In this document: piece by piece, positions 16,364 through 24,961 of the stretch | Layout of the letters: the number at the start of each line of letters is the position of its first letter | How positions within the stretch are numbered: the first letter of the stretch is position 1 | DNA from: Bacteroidota bacterium | Lineage (GTDB): Bacteria; Bacteroidota; Bacteroidia; Bacteroidales; DTGW01 | DNA length: 36,538 nucleotides | Assembly (NCBI GenBank): GCA_029550865.1 | Contig: JAKPGM010000051.1 | Location: 1-36,538 of the forward strand | Direction of reading: 5' to 3' | Translations under genes and position numbers: made by a program | The notes under the pieces: generated by a model | What the model was told of the DNA's origin: nothing | The model's database searches: none | Seen by the model: only the letters and a program-made list of their open reading frames with translations

Positions 16364-17713
16364 TTATAGTTTACGACCAGTATAGTTGTATGGCGTAATG
16401 GCTTTTAGCTCTGTTTTTATGTCGTCACTCACTGGTAATGAATCGATAAACTCGTGCAAGCGTTTTTTCGTAACCAGTTGATTCCCACGGGTGAGGTTTT
16501 TCATAATTTCATAAGCGTTGGTAACCCCCTCACGGCGTAAGATGGTTTGTATGGCTTCGGAAACAACAACCCAGTTTTTTTCCAGATCGGCATAAATAGC
16601 TTCGGTGTTGACAAAAATTTTATCCAGTCCTACCATCAAAGCCTTTATAGCAAGTAAACTATGTGCGATGGGCACACCAATATTTCGCAATACAGTCGAA
16701 TCGGTCAAATCGCGCTGCAACCGCGAGATAGGCAGTTTGGCCGAAAGATGCTCATACAGTGCATTGGCTATGCCCAGATTTCCCTCGGCATTTTCAAAAT
16801 CAATAGGATTGACCTTATGGGGCATAGCCGACGAACCTACCTCTTGTTTTTTTACCTTTTGTTTAAAATATTCCATACTGATGTAAAGCCAGAAGTCTCT
16901 GGCCATATCAATAAGGATGGTATTCATTCGCTTGAGCGCATCAAAAACAGCTGCCAGATTATCATAATGTTCAATCTGGGTAGTCACCTGCGAACGTGAC
17001 AAACCTAAAATATCGTTCACGAAATGATTGGCAAAACTAACCCAATCAATATTGGGATAGGCCACATGGTGGGCATTGAAGTTGCCGGTTGCTCCCCCAA
17101 ATTTTGCCGACCAGGGTATTTGTTCAAGCTGTGTCAATTGCTGCATCAGCCGTTCGTGAAAAACCTTAATTTCCTTACCTAAACGTGTTGGCGAGGCAGG
17201 TTGACCATGGGTTCGTGCTAACATGGGAATATCTTCCCATTCAGCTATCAACTGTGAAAGTTTTTCTAATAAAGATTTGAGTTGAGGTAGAAAAACTTCG
17301 CTTATCACATCCCGCAAAAGCATGGGTGTAGCTGTATTATTGATATCCTGCGAGGTTAATCCAAAATGGACAAACTCACGAAAACCGCTTAACCCCCATG
17401 CATCAATCTTTTCCTTAATAAAATATTCTACTGCTTTAACATCGTGATTGGTAATTCGCTCAATGTCTTTAATTCTCTGGGCATCAGCTAAGGTAAAATT
17501 TTGGTAAAGCGAACGAAGCTTTTCAAAATTTGCGCTTTCGAACGAAGATAGCTGTGGTAAAGGTATCTGACACAAAGCAATAAAATATTCCACCTCGACA
17601 CGGACGCGATAGCGTATCAAGGCATATTCGGAAAAATATACGTGTAGTTCTTCTACTTTCCGACGATATCGTCCATCAATGGGACTAATAGCTGTAAGTT
17701 CGTTTAACGACAT
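16364..17713 (-). CDS. purB: Adenylosuccinate lyase
   Basis: 449 residues, the family length. Cleaves SAICAR to AICAR and adenylosuccinate to AMP, both with release of fumarate, in purine synthesis. The fumarase/aspartase superfamily signature SSAMPHKVNP is at 294-303. Other conserved blocks are TSQD (120-123) and RTHGQP (167-172). The N-terminal SPIDGRY block is typical of this enzyme. It begins 23 bp after the DUF3109 gene on the same strand, so the two are likely cotranscribed. Confidence 0.97.
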   Translation of the reverse strand: MSLNELTAISPIDGRYRRKVEELHVYFSEYALIRYRVRVEVEYFIALCQIPLPQLSSFESANFEKLRSLYQNFTLADAQRIKDIERITNHDVKAVEYFIKEKIDAWGLSGFREFVHFGLTSQDINNTATPMLLRDVISEVFLPQLKSLLEKLSQLIAEWEDIPMLARTHGQPASPTRLGKEIKVFHERLMQQLTQLEQIPWSAKFGGATGNFNAHHVAYPNIDWVSFANHFVNDILGLSRSQVTTQIEHYDNLAAVFDALKRMNTILIDMARDFWLYISMEYFKQKVKKQEVGSSAMPHKVNPIDFENAEGNLGIANALYEHLSAKLPISRLQRDLTDSTVLRNIGVPIAHSLLAIKALMVGLDKIFVNTEAIYADLEKNWVVVSEAIQTILRREGVTNAYEIMKNLTRGNQLVTKKRLHEFIDSLPVSDDIKTELKAITPYNYTGRKL

Positions 17714-17736
17714 AGGCTAACTTTCTACAATAAATA

Positions 17737-18339
17737 TTACTGGTGCAAGGACTGTACTTGCTGTTTTTGCTGCTGCCATTCTTCGGCAACCTGATCAAGT
17801 TCGTTGTACCACGCTTGACCAAATCGTGCAATCAATGGATCCCTGAGGTATTTATATACTGGCGTTCCTTCTTTTTCTCCCTTTTGATAAGCAGGTTGAC
17901 AAATATTCCAACGATGCAAGACCACAGCTTGCAATGCATTCAGGCGCGTCACACGTATGGGATATAACCAGCATGAAATGGGTTTACGAAATGGTATCTT
18001 ACCATCCTGGTATGCCTTTTCTATTGCACATCGAGCAATGCCTCGATCGAAATAACAATAAACGCATTCCCGGTTTTCAATCAAAGGCGTGACCCTATCG
18101 CCATCCTCATCAACAACAGCAAAACCTTGTTCTTCTATTGCTTTTATTGCTTCAGGCTGTAAGTACGGTCGAATACTGTCGAAATGTTTCTCAATGAGTT
18201 CTGCTTCCTGAAGTTCGATAGGGGCACCTGCATCACCATATACACAGCAATTGCCCTTACATTGGTGCAAATCACATGCAAAGCGCTTTTCGATAACGTC
18301 GCGGCTAACAACTGCATTCCCTATTTGAAACATCTCCAT
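17737..18339 (-). CDS. DUF3109 cysteine-rich protein
   Basis: 200 residues matching DUF3109, a family frequent in Bacteroidota. Nine cysteines stand out: C22, C27, C31, C32, C92, C95, C104, C123 and C147, arranged as ACDLHQCKGNCC, ECVYC, ARC, SCW and ICQ. This resembles the YkgJ/CxxCxxCC metal- or cluster-binding proteins. It is soluble, with a polar glutamine-rich tail. The gene precedes purB by 23 bp. The biochemical role is not known. Confidence 0.85.
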   Translation of the reverse strand: MEMFQIGNAVVSRDVIEKRFACDLHQCKGNCCVYGDAGAPIELQEAELIEKHFDSIRPYLQPEAIKAIEEQGFAVVDEDGDRVTPLIENRECVYCYFDRGIARCAIEKAYQDGKIPFRKPISCWLYPIRVTRLNALQAVVLHRWNICQPAYQKGEKEGTPVYKYLRDPLIARFGQAWYNELDQVAEEWQQQKQQVQSLHQ

Positions 18340-18353
18340 GAAAAAAATTTCAG

Positions 18354-18361
18354 CAAAGGTA
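18354..18361 (-). promoter_or_regulatory. Putative promoter (-7 box) for DUF3109-purB
   Basis: On the minus strand this reads TACCTTTG, a perfect TAnnTTTG match, with a near-consensus TTTCG about 20 bp further upstream. The start codon is only 14 bp downstream, implying a very short leader. Confidence 0.45.
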
Positions 18362-18507
18362 ATTACTTTAGTAAATATTACGAAATTTTGTGGTAAATGC
18401 CACGATTATGCCCACCTATCATATGGAACATTACTATCACGATATTTTTTGCCAGCAACATTGCCGAATGATTACCTCATAGCAGCATACTGCCTACAGT
18501 TGACTAT

Positions 18508-18981
18508 CTAATTCATGGATTTTATCAAACTCGAGAAAAAAAATGCTATTGCGCTGTCGGCATTGGTTTTTGCCTGCTGAGAAAGGGTATTGCTCATCTC
18601 CCAGTAATAACCTCTTATGCTAATCAGGTGCATTGTAGGACGTGCATTGAATAGCTGCAGAAGACTGTACAAAAACTCCTCGGGCATAAGCAAGTGGGTT
18701 GTAAATTGTTGACAGGCTGAAGGTTGTACCAAACTGCATGAAAAATTGATGAGGTTTATGTCCATGCTGGCATCGAACAACACTACCTGGGAATATTTTG
18801 CGGCTGTTTCCAATTCATCTATACTCAAATGGAAAATAGCTTTTCCCTCCAAAGCATATGGAAAATTGGTTGCTTTTGCAAGAGACAATATTTTTTCAAC
18901 ACAATAGGGGCCAATTCCATCATCTCCCCGGTGAGGATTACCCATGCCATAAATGAGTATTTTAGGTGCAGAGCTACTCAT
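18508..18981 (-). CDS. hoxW: Hydrogenase maturation protease (HoxW-type, M52)
   Basis: 157 residues. This endopeptidase removes the C-terminal tail of the [NiFe] large subunit once nickel is inserted. The nickel-sensing motif GMGNPHRGDDGIG is at the N-terminus. The second acidic ligand is in VVLFDASMD, and a His is present in THLLMPEEF. It starts in ATGA overlap with the hoxH stop codon (18978-18981), so it is translationally coupled to its substrate gene. hoxH still encodes a 16-residue tail, consistent with this job. Confidence 0.93.
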   Translation of the reverse strand: MSSSAPKILIYGMGNPHRGDDGIGPYCVEKILSLAKATNFPYALEGKAIFHLSIDELETAAKYSQVVLFDASMDINLINFSCSLVQPSACQQFTTHLLMPEEFLYSLLQLFNARPTMHLISIRGYYWEMSNTLSQQAKTNADSAIAFFFSSLIKSMN

Positions 18982-20405
18982 CGTGGCACATCAACGAACT
19001 CAATATCTATAGGCATTTGACCCAGGGCATGGGTGGCACAACTTAAGCAGGGATTGTAGGCACGTATGGCAACTTCAATAGCATTGGTCATACCTTCGGT
19101 TACTTTCTTCTGTCCTTTGAAAACACGCTGGGCTACCTGCAATACAGCATTGTTCATTGCCTGGTTATTATTGGTAGTAGAAACAATCAGGTTTGCTTGC
19201 ACTATCTGGTCATATTCGTTGATTTTATAATGATGAAACAAAGTTCCACGAGGCGCCTCAAGAAGCCCTACCCCTTCAAATTGTCGATTTCCTTCCCTTA
19301 CCAACTCGCCCGAGAGTAAATCTGGATCCTCGAGTAATAACTTAATTTTTTCGGCCGCATGTAATATTTCAATGAGTCGCGCCCAGTGCGTATGCATGAC
19401 ATGATTACAGGGTTTTCCTCCATGAAAGGATCGAAATAGTTCAAGTTCTTTTTGTGCCAAAGGCGTATCGATAAAATCGGCCGTATTGATCCTTGCCAGG
19501 GGACCCACAGTATACCATCCGCGCTCCTGCCCCAACATCTTTAAATACGGGAATTTCATGTAGCTCCAACTACGTACCTCCTCTTCAATGTACTTATAAT
19601 ATTCGTGATAATCCACGTCAGGCAAAATTTTTTGTCCCTCTGCATCAACAGCACGCAATACCCCGTGGTACAAATCCATGGCACCGTCCTTGCGCACTAA
19701 GCTTAAATAATTCGAGGGAAAATTCACATATGTAAGCAGAAAATCTCGATGTTTTTGCTCATACTGATGAAAAAATTCCAACGTATCGAGCGACCATTGA
19801 ATCATGTTATCGATATTAAATGGCGGATTACCGTGCAAAAATCTATCGCGTTCTTCTATGGTTAAATGCTTATTAATGCCGCCTGGAATTGCACCAGTTC
19901 CATGAATTTTTTTGCCAGCTGTAGCCAGAATGATTTCCTGCCCAAATTTTCGCATGAGTATCGCCCTATAGGCCAGATCACGATTTTCCTGAGCCAAATA
20001 AAGCACATTGCGTTTAGCTGGGTCGGCATCGATACCAAAGAGCAAATCGGGCGATGCCAGATAGAAGAAATGCAAGGCATGTGACTGAAATATTTGCCCA
20101 TAATGCATCAACCTGCGCATCTTTTCAGCTGTCGGGGTTAATTCATCACCCGATCCTGCACCTACTATTACATCAACCGCTTTTGCAGCTGCCAGATGGT
20201 GGCTAACAGGACAAATACCGCAAAGTCGCTGTACTAAAACCGGCATTTCCCAAAAGGGTCGACCCTGTACAAAACGTTCAAATCCCCGAAACTCGACAAT
20301 ATGAAAACGTGCCTGTTCAATACCTCCATCATTATTGACATACAGGGTAACCTTTCCGTGCCCCTCGACTCGTGTTACCGGATCGATAGTTATCTTCTGC
20401 CCCAT
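18978..20405 (-). CDS. hoxH: NAD-linked [NiFe]-hydrogenase large subunit
   Basis: 475 residues holding the Ni-Fe active site. The L1 motif RLCGICPVSH (60-69) gives Cys62 and Cys65. The L2 motif NPCLSCATH (451-459) gives Cys453, Cys456 and His459. The 16 residues after His459 (460-475) form the peptide that HoxW should remove. L2 starts with Asn where most hydrogenases have Asp (DPCxxC). Length, gene order and subunit set fit group 3d (bidirectional, soluble). Its partner hoxY lies 12 bp upstream. Confidence 0.96.
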   Translation of the reverse strand: MGQKITIDPVTRVEGHGKVTLYVNNDGGIEQARFHIVEFRGFERFVQGRPFWEMPVLVQRLCGICPVSHHLAAAKAVDVIVGAGSGDELTPTAEKMRRLMHYGQIFQSHALHFFYLASPDLLFGIDADPAKRNVLYLAQENRDLAYRAILMRKFGQEIILATAGKKIHGTGAIPGGINKHLTIEERDRFLHGNPPFNIDNMIQWSLDTLEFFHQYEQKHRDFLLTYVNFPSNYLSLVRKDGAMDLYHGVLRAVDAEGQKILPDVDYHEYYKYIEEEVRSWSYMKFPYLKMLGQERGWYTVGPLARINTADFIDTPLAQKELELFRSFHGGKPCNHVMHTHWARLIEILHAAEKIKLLLEDPDLLSGELVREGNRQFEGVGLLEAPRGTLFHHYKINEYDQIVQANLIVSTTNNNQAMNNAVLQVAQRVFKGQKKVTEGMTNAIEVAIRAYNPCLSCATHALGQMPIDIEFVDVPR

Positions 20406-20417
20406 AATGGAATGTTT

Positions 20418-20969
20418 TTAATCGTATTTGAATACTTCATATGGTATTTCTGTTTCCTTCCCCGTTACCAATGCGTATAACGTTGCCCAGAGTAAGTCGG
20501 CATGTGGCGGACAACCCGGAATACTGTAATCGATTTTTACCACAGCACTACAAGGATAAACCTTGTCGAGCAAAACAGGCAACTCGGGATCGTTGGGAAC
20601 TGTTTTATTTACATTGGCATGTACTGTGATTCCATTCAAATATGCCTCATCAATGCATTCTTTCAGAGGTATACCATTTCGCATAGCCGGCAAACCTCCC
20701 ATAATAGCACATTCGCCAACCGCTACTAAAATTTTACAGCTTTCCCGAAATAGCTTTAACACATGAACATTCTCGCTGTTACAACAACCGCCCTCTATCA
20801 AACCAATGTCGCATTTTCGGGTAAACTTTTTGATATCGTTGATAGGCGACTTGTTGAACTCAACCACTTCAATCAAATCAAGCATTCGTTCATCTATGTC
20901 GAGCAACGACATATGACACCCAAAACATCCTGCCAATGAGGTAGTTGCAATTATTTTTTTCTCAGCCAT
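20418..20969 (-). CDS. hoxY: NAD-linked [NiFe]-hydrogenase small subunit
   Basis: 183 residues, the short form typical of group 3 soluble hydrogenases. It lacks the twin-arginine signal of membrane-bound enzymes. Four cysteines fit the proximal [4Fe-4S] cluster: Cys15 and Cys18 (GCFGCH), Cys87 (VGECAIMGG) and Cys153 (PGCPP). It passes electrons from the Ni-Fe site of HoxH to the HoxFU diaphorase module. The gene lies 16 bp after hoxU and 12 bp before hoxH. Confidence 0.95.
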   Translation of the reverse strand: MAEKKIIATTSLAGCFGCHMSLLDIDERMLDLIEVVEFNKSPINDIKKFTRKCDIGLIEGGCCNSENVHVLKLFRESCKILVAVGECAIMGGLPAMRNGIPLKECIDEAYLNGITVHANVNKTVPNDPELPVLLDKVYPCSAVVKIDYSIPGCPPHADLLWATLYALVTGKETEIPYEVFKYD

Positions 20970-20985
20970 AACATGAATATTTAGG

Positions 20986-21687
20986 CTATTTTATTTTCTC
21001 TACATCACTCCCAATGGGCTTTTTATCGTATTTTCGATGACCTACAGGGGTAGTAAAGGCTATTCGTCTGGCCATAATAGCCCCTACAGGACAAACCTTT
21101 TCCGCTTCTAAAGCCTTTTCATAATCCATTTGTTCGCTCATTCGCTTATCAAGAATGACTTCGATATGCTGCCCACGTCGACGATAAGCAAAGAAACTTC
21201 TACCCTCGGCATCCTTAATAGCCCGAACACATCGTTTACAGAGTACACAGCGATTGTGGTCGATGATAATCCTGGAATACTCCGCCACCACCCGTTTGGT
21301 CGGAAATAAAAAGGGATACCTTGGTGCTGTAATTTGATATTTATAGGCCAATGCTTGTAACTCACAATCCCCACTTTTCTCGCAGGTGGGACAAAAATGA
21401 TTTCCTTCGACGAAAAATAGCTCAATGATAGCCTTGCGCATTTCGTTAATCTCAGCAGTATTATTTTCAACCACCATGCCCTCGGCGATAGGGGTTGTAC
21501 AGGCTGTCATCAAACGACCATTGACCTTGCACGTACAAATGCGACAGCTTCCTTTGGGTTTTACCCCTTCGTAATGGCATAAGGTAGGAATGTAAATGCC
21601 ATTTTCCCTGGCCGCTTGCAAAAGATACTCACCATTTTGGGCCAGACATTCCTTACCATCGATGTAAACACGAACAATTTCAGCCAT
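20986..21687 (-). CDS. hoxU: Hydrogenase diaphorase iron-sulfur subunit
   Basis: 233 residues, homologous to the N-terminal part of complex I NuoG. I use the ATG at 21687 rather than a GTG two codons earlier. In the longer-start numbering the cluster ligands are: [2Fe-2S] C39, C50, C53, C65; a His-coordinated [4Fe-4S] with H99, C101, C104, C110 (HFCPTCEKSGDC); and a ferredoxin-type [4Fe-4S] with C149, C152, C155 and C201 (RCVLCKRC...VCPVG). It wires HoxY to HoxF. It begins 16 bp after hoxF. Confidence 0.94.
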   Translation of the reverse strand: MAEIVRVYIDGKECLAQNGEYLLQAARENGIYIPTLCHYEGVKPKGSCRICTCKVNGRLMTACTTPIAEGMVVENNTAEINEMRKAIIELFFVEGNHFCPTCEKSGDCELQALAYKYQITAPRYPFLFPTKRVVAEYSRIIIDHNRCVLCKRCVRAIKDAEGRSFFAYRRRGQHIEVILDKRMSEQMDYEKALEAEKVCPVGAIMARRIAFTTPVGHRKYDKKPIGSDVEKIK

Positions 21688-21703
21688 TGGCACTAATTTT
21701 AAA

Positions 21704-23506
21704 TTATACTATGGGAATACGTCCGGTTGCCTCGGCTCCATCACGTATTGCCGCTTGTAGGTCGAAACCCGCGTCGTACTCTTTATTTTTTTGTATCATC
21801 CTTTCATATAGATGTCGGAAATTTTTTATGCTGGTCACTACAGGATTCCCAGCAGTTTGCCCCAGACCACACCGACTGGCTTTGAGCAATTTTGCCCATT
21901 CCAACATTTCATCGAGGTCCTTTTCCACCCCACGAGCATTGAGAATCTTTTCGATTTTGTTGCGCAATAGTACGGGCACGATTCGGCAGGTAGAACAGCT
22001 TCCACACGATTCGTCAATAAAGAAGTTGGTAAAATTCAGCACTACCTCCCGAATGAGGTCGCGATGATGACCGAAGATAATTAAAGAACCACCTGTTGAT
22101 AGGTCTTCGTAACCTAATATGCGATTAAATTCATCGGGTTCAATGAGCGAACCCGAAGGACCGCCAACCTGTACGGCCTGCACCTGATTTTTAGAGGCAC
22201 CCACCATATCGAGAATATCGTTAACCGAAAATCCCCAAGCTACCTCGTATACACCAGGGTAGCGGCAATCGCCCGATATGCTCAGTAGTTTCGTCCCCGT
22301 CGACTGTTCGGTTCCAAATGACTTATACCATTCCCCACCATTGAGGATAATTTTTACCACCGAACAGAATGTTTCGACATTGTTCACTACCGTAGGCATA
22401 CCCAAATAGCCCTTTTCAACAGGGAAAGGCGGACGATCGCGCGGTTCACCACGTTTTCCCTCGGCCGATTCGATTAATGCCGATTCCTCACCACACACGT
22501 ATGCACCAGCCCCAAACTGAATACGAATATCAAAATCGAAGCCTTCTTTACCCAGAATCGACTTACCCAGATAATTCTTCTTTCGGGCATTTTCAAGGAT
22601 TTCTTCCAGATATTTTTTCAAATAGCGGTATTCGTAACGAACATACAATATTCCCTCGGTAGCTCCGACGGCATAACCAGCAATAATCATCCCTTCGAGC
22701 AGTAAGCGCGGTAGTTCGGTAAGGATAACCCTATCCTTAAACGTTCCCGGTTCGCCTTCATCGGCATTACAGAAGATGTATTTTTTCTCACCATGAGCCT
22801 TGCGACAAAATTCCCATTTGAGCCCCGTAGGAAAGCCTGCACCTCCCCTACCCCTGATATTCGATTTTTTAATCTCTTCAATCACCTCTTCAGGGGACAT
22901 ACTTATTACCTTTTTTAAGGCTTCGCCAACCTTATAATGGGGGTCGAGAACAGGGCCAACCTTTCGAATGTTGTTACTTACCATCGAGCGAACCATTTCC
23001 GATGCATTCTGTCCCTCGCCATACTGGTAGTTTATCATTTCCTCTACCGGCTTATTCTCCTTGATATCACGGACAATCTCTCGGACTCGAAAAGGTGTAA
23101 GACATGGAAAAATAACATTGTTAATAATCGCGGCTGGCTCCTGATCGTTCATCCCAATACACGAGGTTTCGAATAATCCCACACGACCATCGGGGGTAAC
23201 CTGTCCAAACTTTATTCCCAACGCTTCTTCAAAGGCAGCTGCCACCTCAGAACGCCCCATCATGTAGGCAACTACGCTGTTGTTGAGATAAATGCGATAC
23301 TTGCCGGTAGGTCGTGTACTGAAAAAATGGTAAAACGACAGGGTCTGTTCCACATCAGCATCGCTTAATCCGAGCAACTCGGCAATATGAGGAACATACG
23401 CTTCGGGAATATAACCCAACTCATCCTGAATGTCAAGAAGAATATCCATCAGGCGCGTACTGTCGTGCTGATACTTGCGAAGAATATTTTCAATGCTCGC
23501 TTTCAT
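21704..23506 (-). CDS. hoxF: Hydrogenase diaphorase flavoprotein, NuoE-NuoF fusion
   Basis: 600 residues from the ATG at 23506 (MKASIENILRKY); the frame also opens 12 codons earlier. Residues ~1-135 are a NuoE-like domain and ~200-590 a NuoF-like domain. The latter has the FMN/NADH segments GRGGAGFPTG (209-218) and NADEGEPGTF (237-246), and a [4Fe-4S] site (SCGSCSTC plus a later Cys in SRCGLGQ). This is the site where NAD(P)+ is reduced by H2-derived electrons. In the NuoE-like domain only one of four expected [2Fe-2S] cysteines is seen (Cys116, in TSCIGMND), so that cluster is probably absent. It is the first gene of hoxFUYHW. Confidence 0.94.
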   Translation of the reverse strand: MKASIENILRKYQHDSTRLMDILLDIQDELGYIPEAYVPHIAELLGLSDADVEQTLSFYHFFSTRPTGKYRIYLNNSVVAYMMGRSEVAAAFEEALGIKFGQVTPDGRVGLFETSCIGMNDQEPAAIINNVIFPCLTPFRVREIVRDIKENKPVEEMINYQYGEGQNASEMVRSMVSNNIRKVGPVLDPHYKVGEALKKVISMSPEEVIEEIKKSNIRGRGGAGFPTGLKWEFCRKAHGEKKYIFCNADEGEPGTFKDRVILTELPRLLLEGMIIAGYAVGATEGILYVRYEYRYLKKYLEEILENARKKNYLGKSILGKEGFDFDIRIQFGAGAYVCGEESALIESAEGKRGEPRDRPPFPVEKGYLGMPTVVNNVETFCSVVKIILNGGEWYKSFGTEQSTGTKLLSISGDCRYPGVYEVAWGFSVNDILDMVGASKNQVQAVQVGGPSGSLIEPDEFNRILGYEDLSTGGSLIIFGHHRDLIREVVLNFTNFFIDESCGSCSTCRIVPVLLRNKIEKILNARGVEKDLDEMLEWAKLLKASRCGLGQTAGNPVVTSIKNFRHLYERMIQKNKEYDAGFDLQAAIRDGAEATGRIPIV

Positions 23507-23569
23507 CCGAAAATAATTTATTAAATCAAACATTATCAGCATATTAAAAAAACAGATAAGAAGTTAAAA

Positions 23570-23580
23570 TTTCATCCGCG
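23570..23580 (-). repeat. 11-bp repeat CGCGGATGAAA, copy 1
   Basis: Direct repeat of 23622-23632, spaced by 52 bp. A 9-bp part, CGGATGAAA, also spans the hoxF start codon at 23509-23501. Confidence 0.6.
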
Positions 23581-23621
23581 TACTCAAAGTACATGTGTTT
23601 GTGCTTATCTGTTGATGTCAG

Positions 23622-23632
23622 TTTCATCCGCG
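23622..23632 (-). repeat. 11-bp repeat CGCGGATGAAA, copy 2
   Basis: Second copy of the 11-mer, on the transposase side of the 13-mer at 23595-23607. Confidence 0.6.
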
Positions 23633-23672
23633 AGGTTAAACCACCAGAAAAAAATCGACCTTTGTTTTTTCT

Positions 23673-24911
23673 CTATGCTATCTTTTCTATTTTATATCCA
23701 TGTTCCCTTAACTCTCGTTTCAAGTACTCTAAACGGTTTCTCTTTTTTCTTTCTGCCAAATATTCGTAACCAAGCTCTTTAAAGGGTTCTTTGTTTTTTA
23801 TGATGTGGTAAGATGCACAAAGGATCTTATGTCCTATCGCTATCAGTGCCCGTTTCTTACCACGACGTACAACCAAACTTTCATATTTGGCCTTATAAAA
23901 ACTATTTTTTGTGCGAGTGGCACTCCATGCCAGTTCTGTTAGTGTTGCTTTTAGATGTTTATTCCCTTGTCGTGTTCTTGTACTTTTTTTTTTACCAGCA
24001 CTCTCATTATTGCCAGGACACATCCCTGAATGCGATGCCAAATGATGTTCGCTAGGAAAAACATCCATATCAACCCCTATTTCTGCTATAATACTTATCG
24101 CCCCTTCTTTGCCAACCCCCGGAATCGTCTGCAATAGATCTATCTCCTGTTCAAATTCCTTAATGTATTTATCTATCTGTGTATCAATTTCCGCTATTTG
24201 TGTTTCCAAATATTCAATATGCATTTGCATGGTCCTCAGTATAAATGATAAATGTTCCGTAAGTCTGCCATTAATCGCTTCTACAATTTGTTTGGCTGTT
24301 GCCTGTAGTCTATTATGGTAGCACTCCGATACAAGTTTCTCTAAATCCCTACGACCTGCTATCAACCCATTAATTATTTGCGTAGCTGTAACTCCTGAGG
24401 TATCCGAAAAAACCGATGACAACTTGATGTTTGCATCTTCTAAAACTTTTATGATACGATTCTTTTCTGAGGCTATCATCCTTACCAATTTCCTTTTGTA
24501 ACGATGTAAATCGCGTATTACTTGGATATTCTCCGGAGGTATGAAGCTGCCCTTTAACAATCCACTCATTAACAACTTACATATCCATTGGCTATCTGCC
24601 CGATCGGTCTTCCTGCCCGGCACATTTTTAATATGCCTTGCATTGACCACAAGAATTTTTAATGGATATACTCGAAGTACGTGTAATACAGGCTTCCAAT
24701 ATATGCCCGTACTTTCCATTGCTACAGCCTCTACTTGTAAACTCTTTAGCCACTCGCCTAATTCGTTCAAAGAACCTGTCGTGGTATGATAGGTACGGGT
24801 CTCTGTTGCTATCCCCTTCCCCATCACAGTCGCTACAACCGTGTCGCGATGTACATCGAGCCCACAACCCCGCTCGATAACCTGTTCATACTCAATAGTG
24901 CGCTTTTCCAT
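23673..24911 (-). CDS. IS110-family transposase
   Basis: 412 residues from the ATG at 24911 (MEKRTIEYEQ); an upstream in-frame start at 24944 lies inside a hairpin and is less likely. The N-terminal DEDD RuvC-like nuclease domain shows Asp19 (GLDVH), Glu66 (AMESTGIYW), Asp103 and Asp106 (KTDRAD). The C-terminal Transposase_20 domain has the LLQTIPGVG block and HSGMCPGNNESAGKKKS, which supplies the serine used by this family. All catalytic features and the full length are present, so it looks active. IS110 elements transpose through a circular form guided by an element-encoded bridge RNA. Confidence 0.93.
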   Translation of the reverse strand: MEKRTIEYEQVIERGCGLDVHRDTVVATVMGKGIATETRTYHTTTGSLNELGEWLKSLQVEAVAMESTGIYWKPVLHVLRVYPLKILVVNARHIKNVPGRKTDRADSQWICKLLMSGLLKGSFIPPENIQVIRDLHRYKRKLVRMIASEKNRIIKVLEDANIKLSSVFSDTSGVTATQIINGLIAGRRDLEKLVSECYHNRLQATAKQIVEAINGRLTEHLSFILRTMQMHIEYLETQIAEIDTQIDKYIKEFEQEIDLLQTIPGVGKEGAISIIAEIGVDMDVFPSEHHLASHSGMCPGNNESAGKKKSTRTRQGNKHLKATLTELAWSATRTKNSFYKAKYESLVVRRGKKRALIAIGHKILCASYHIIKNKEPFKELGYEYLAERKKRNRLEYLKRELREHGYKIEKIA

Positions 24912-24913
24912 AA

Positions 24914-24948
24914 TACTTTGTGTTTGGTTCGATACCAAACACAAAGTA
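24914..24948. promoter_or_regulatory. 15-bp perfect hairpin just upstream of the transposase start
   Basis: Perfect stem 24914-24928 with 24934-24948 (core CTTTGTGTTTGGT / ACCAAACACAAAG), loop TCGAT. It ends three bases before the ATG at 24911. It could hide the start site in longer transcripts entering from the HNH gene, limiting transposase production, or serve as an end-recognition structure. Function is inferred. Confidence 0.7.
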
Positions 24949-24961
24949 ACGATATTTTCAT

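Larger units (their letters stand above)
23551..23672 (-). ncRNA. Candidate structured RNA at the IS110 3' side
   Basis: Read on the minus strand downstream of the transposase. A 10-bp perfect stem (AACAGATAAG, 23613-23604, with CTTATCTGTT, 23560-23551) is followed directly by a T7 run, like an intrinsic terminator. Inside it are a GTACT/AGTAC hairpin (23592-23580) and one copy of CGCGGATGAAA; another copy is at 23632-23622. It also contains the 13-mer found at the far flank of the element. This would fit a bridge-RNA-type guide of an IS1111-like element, but that is a hypothesis; a plain terminator is the simpler reading. Confidence 0.25.

Noticed and set aside
23507-23542. Upstream start for hoxF
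   Set aside because: The extra 12 residues do not match the NuoE-like start, which fits MKASIENILRKY from 23506.
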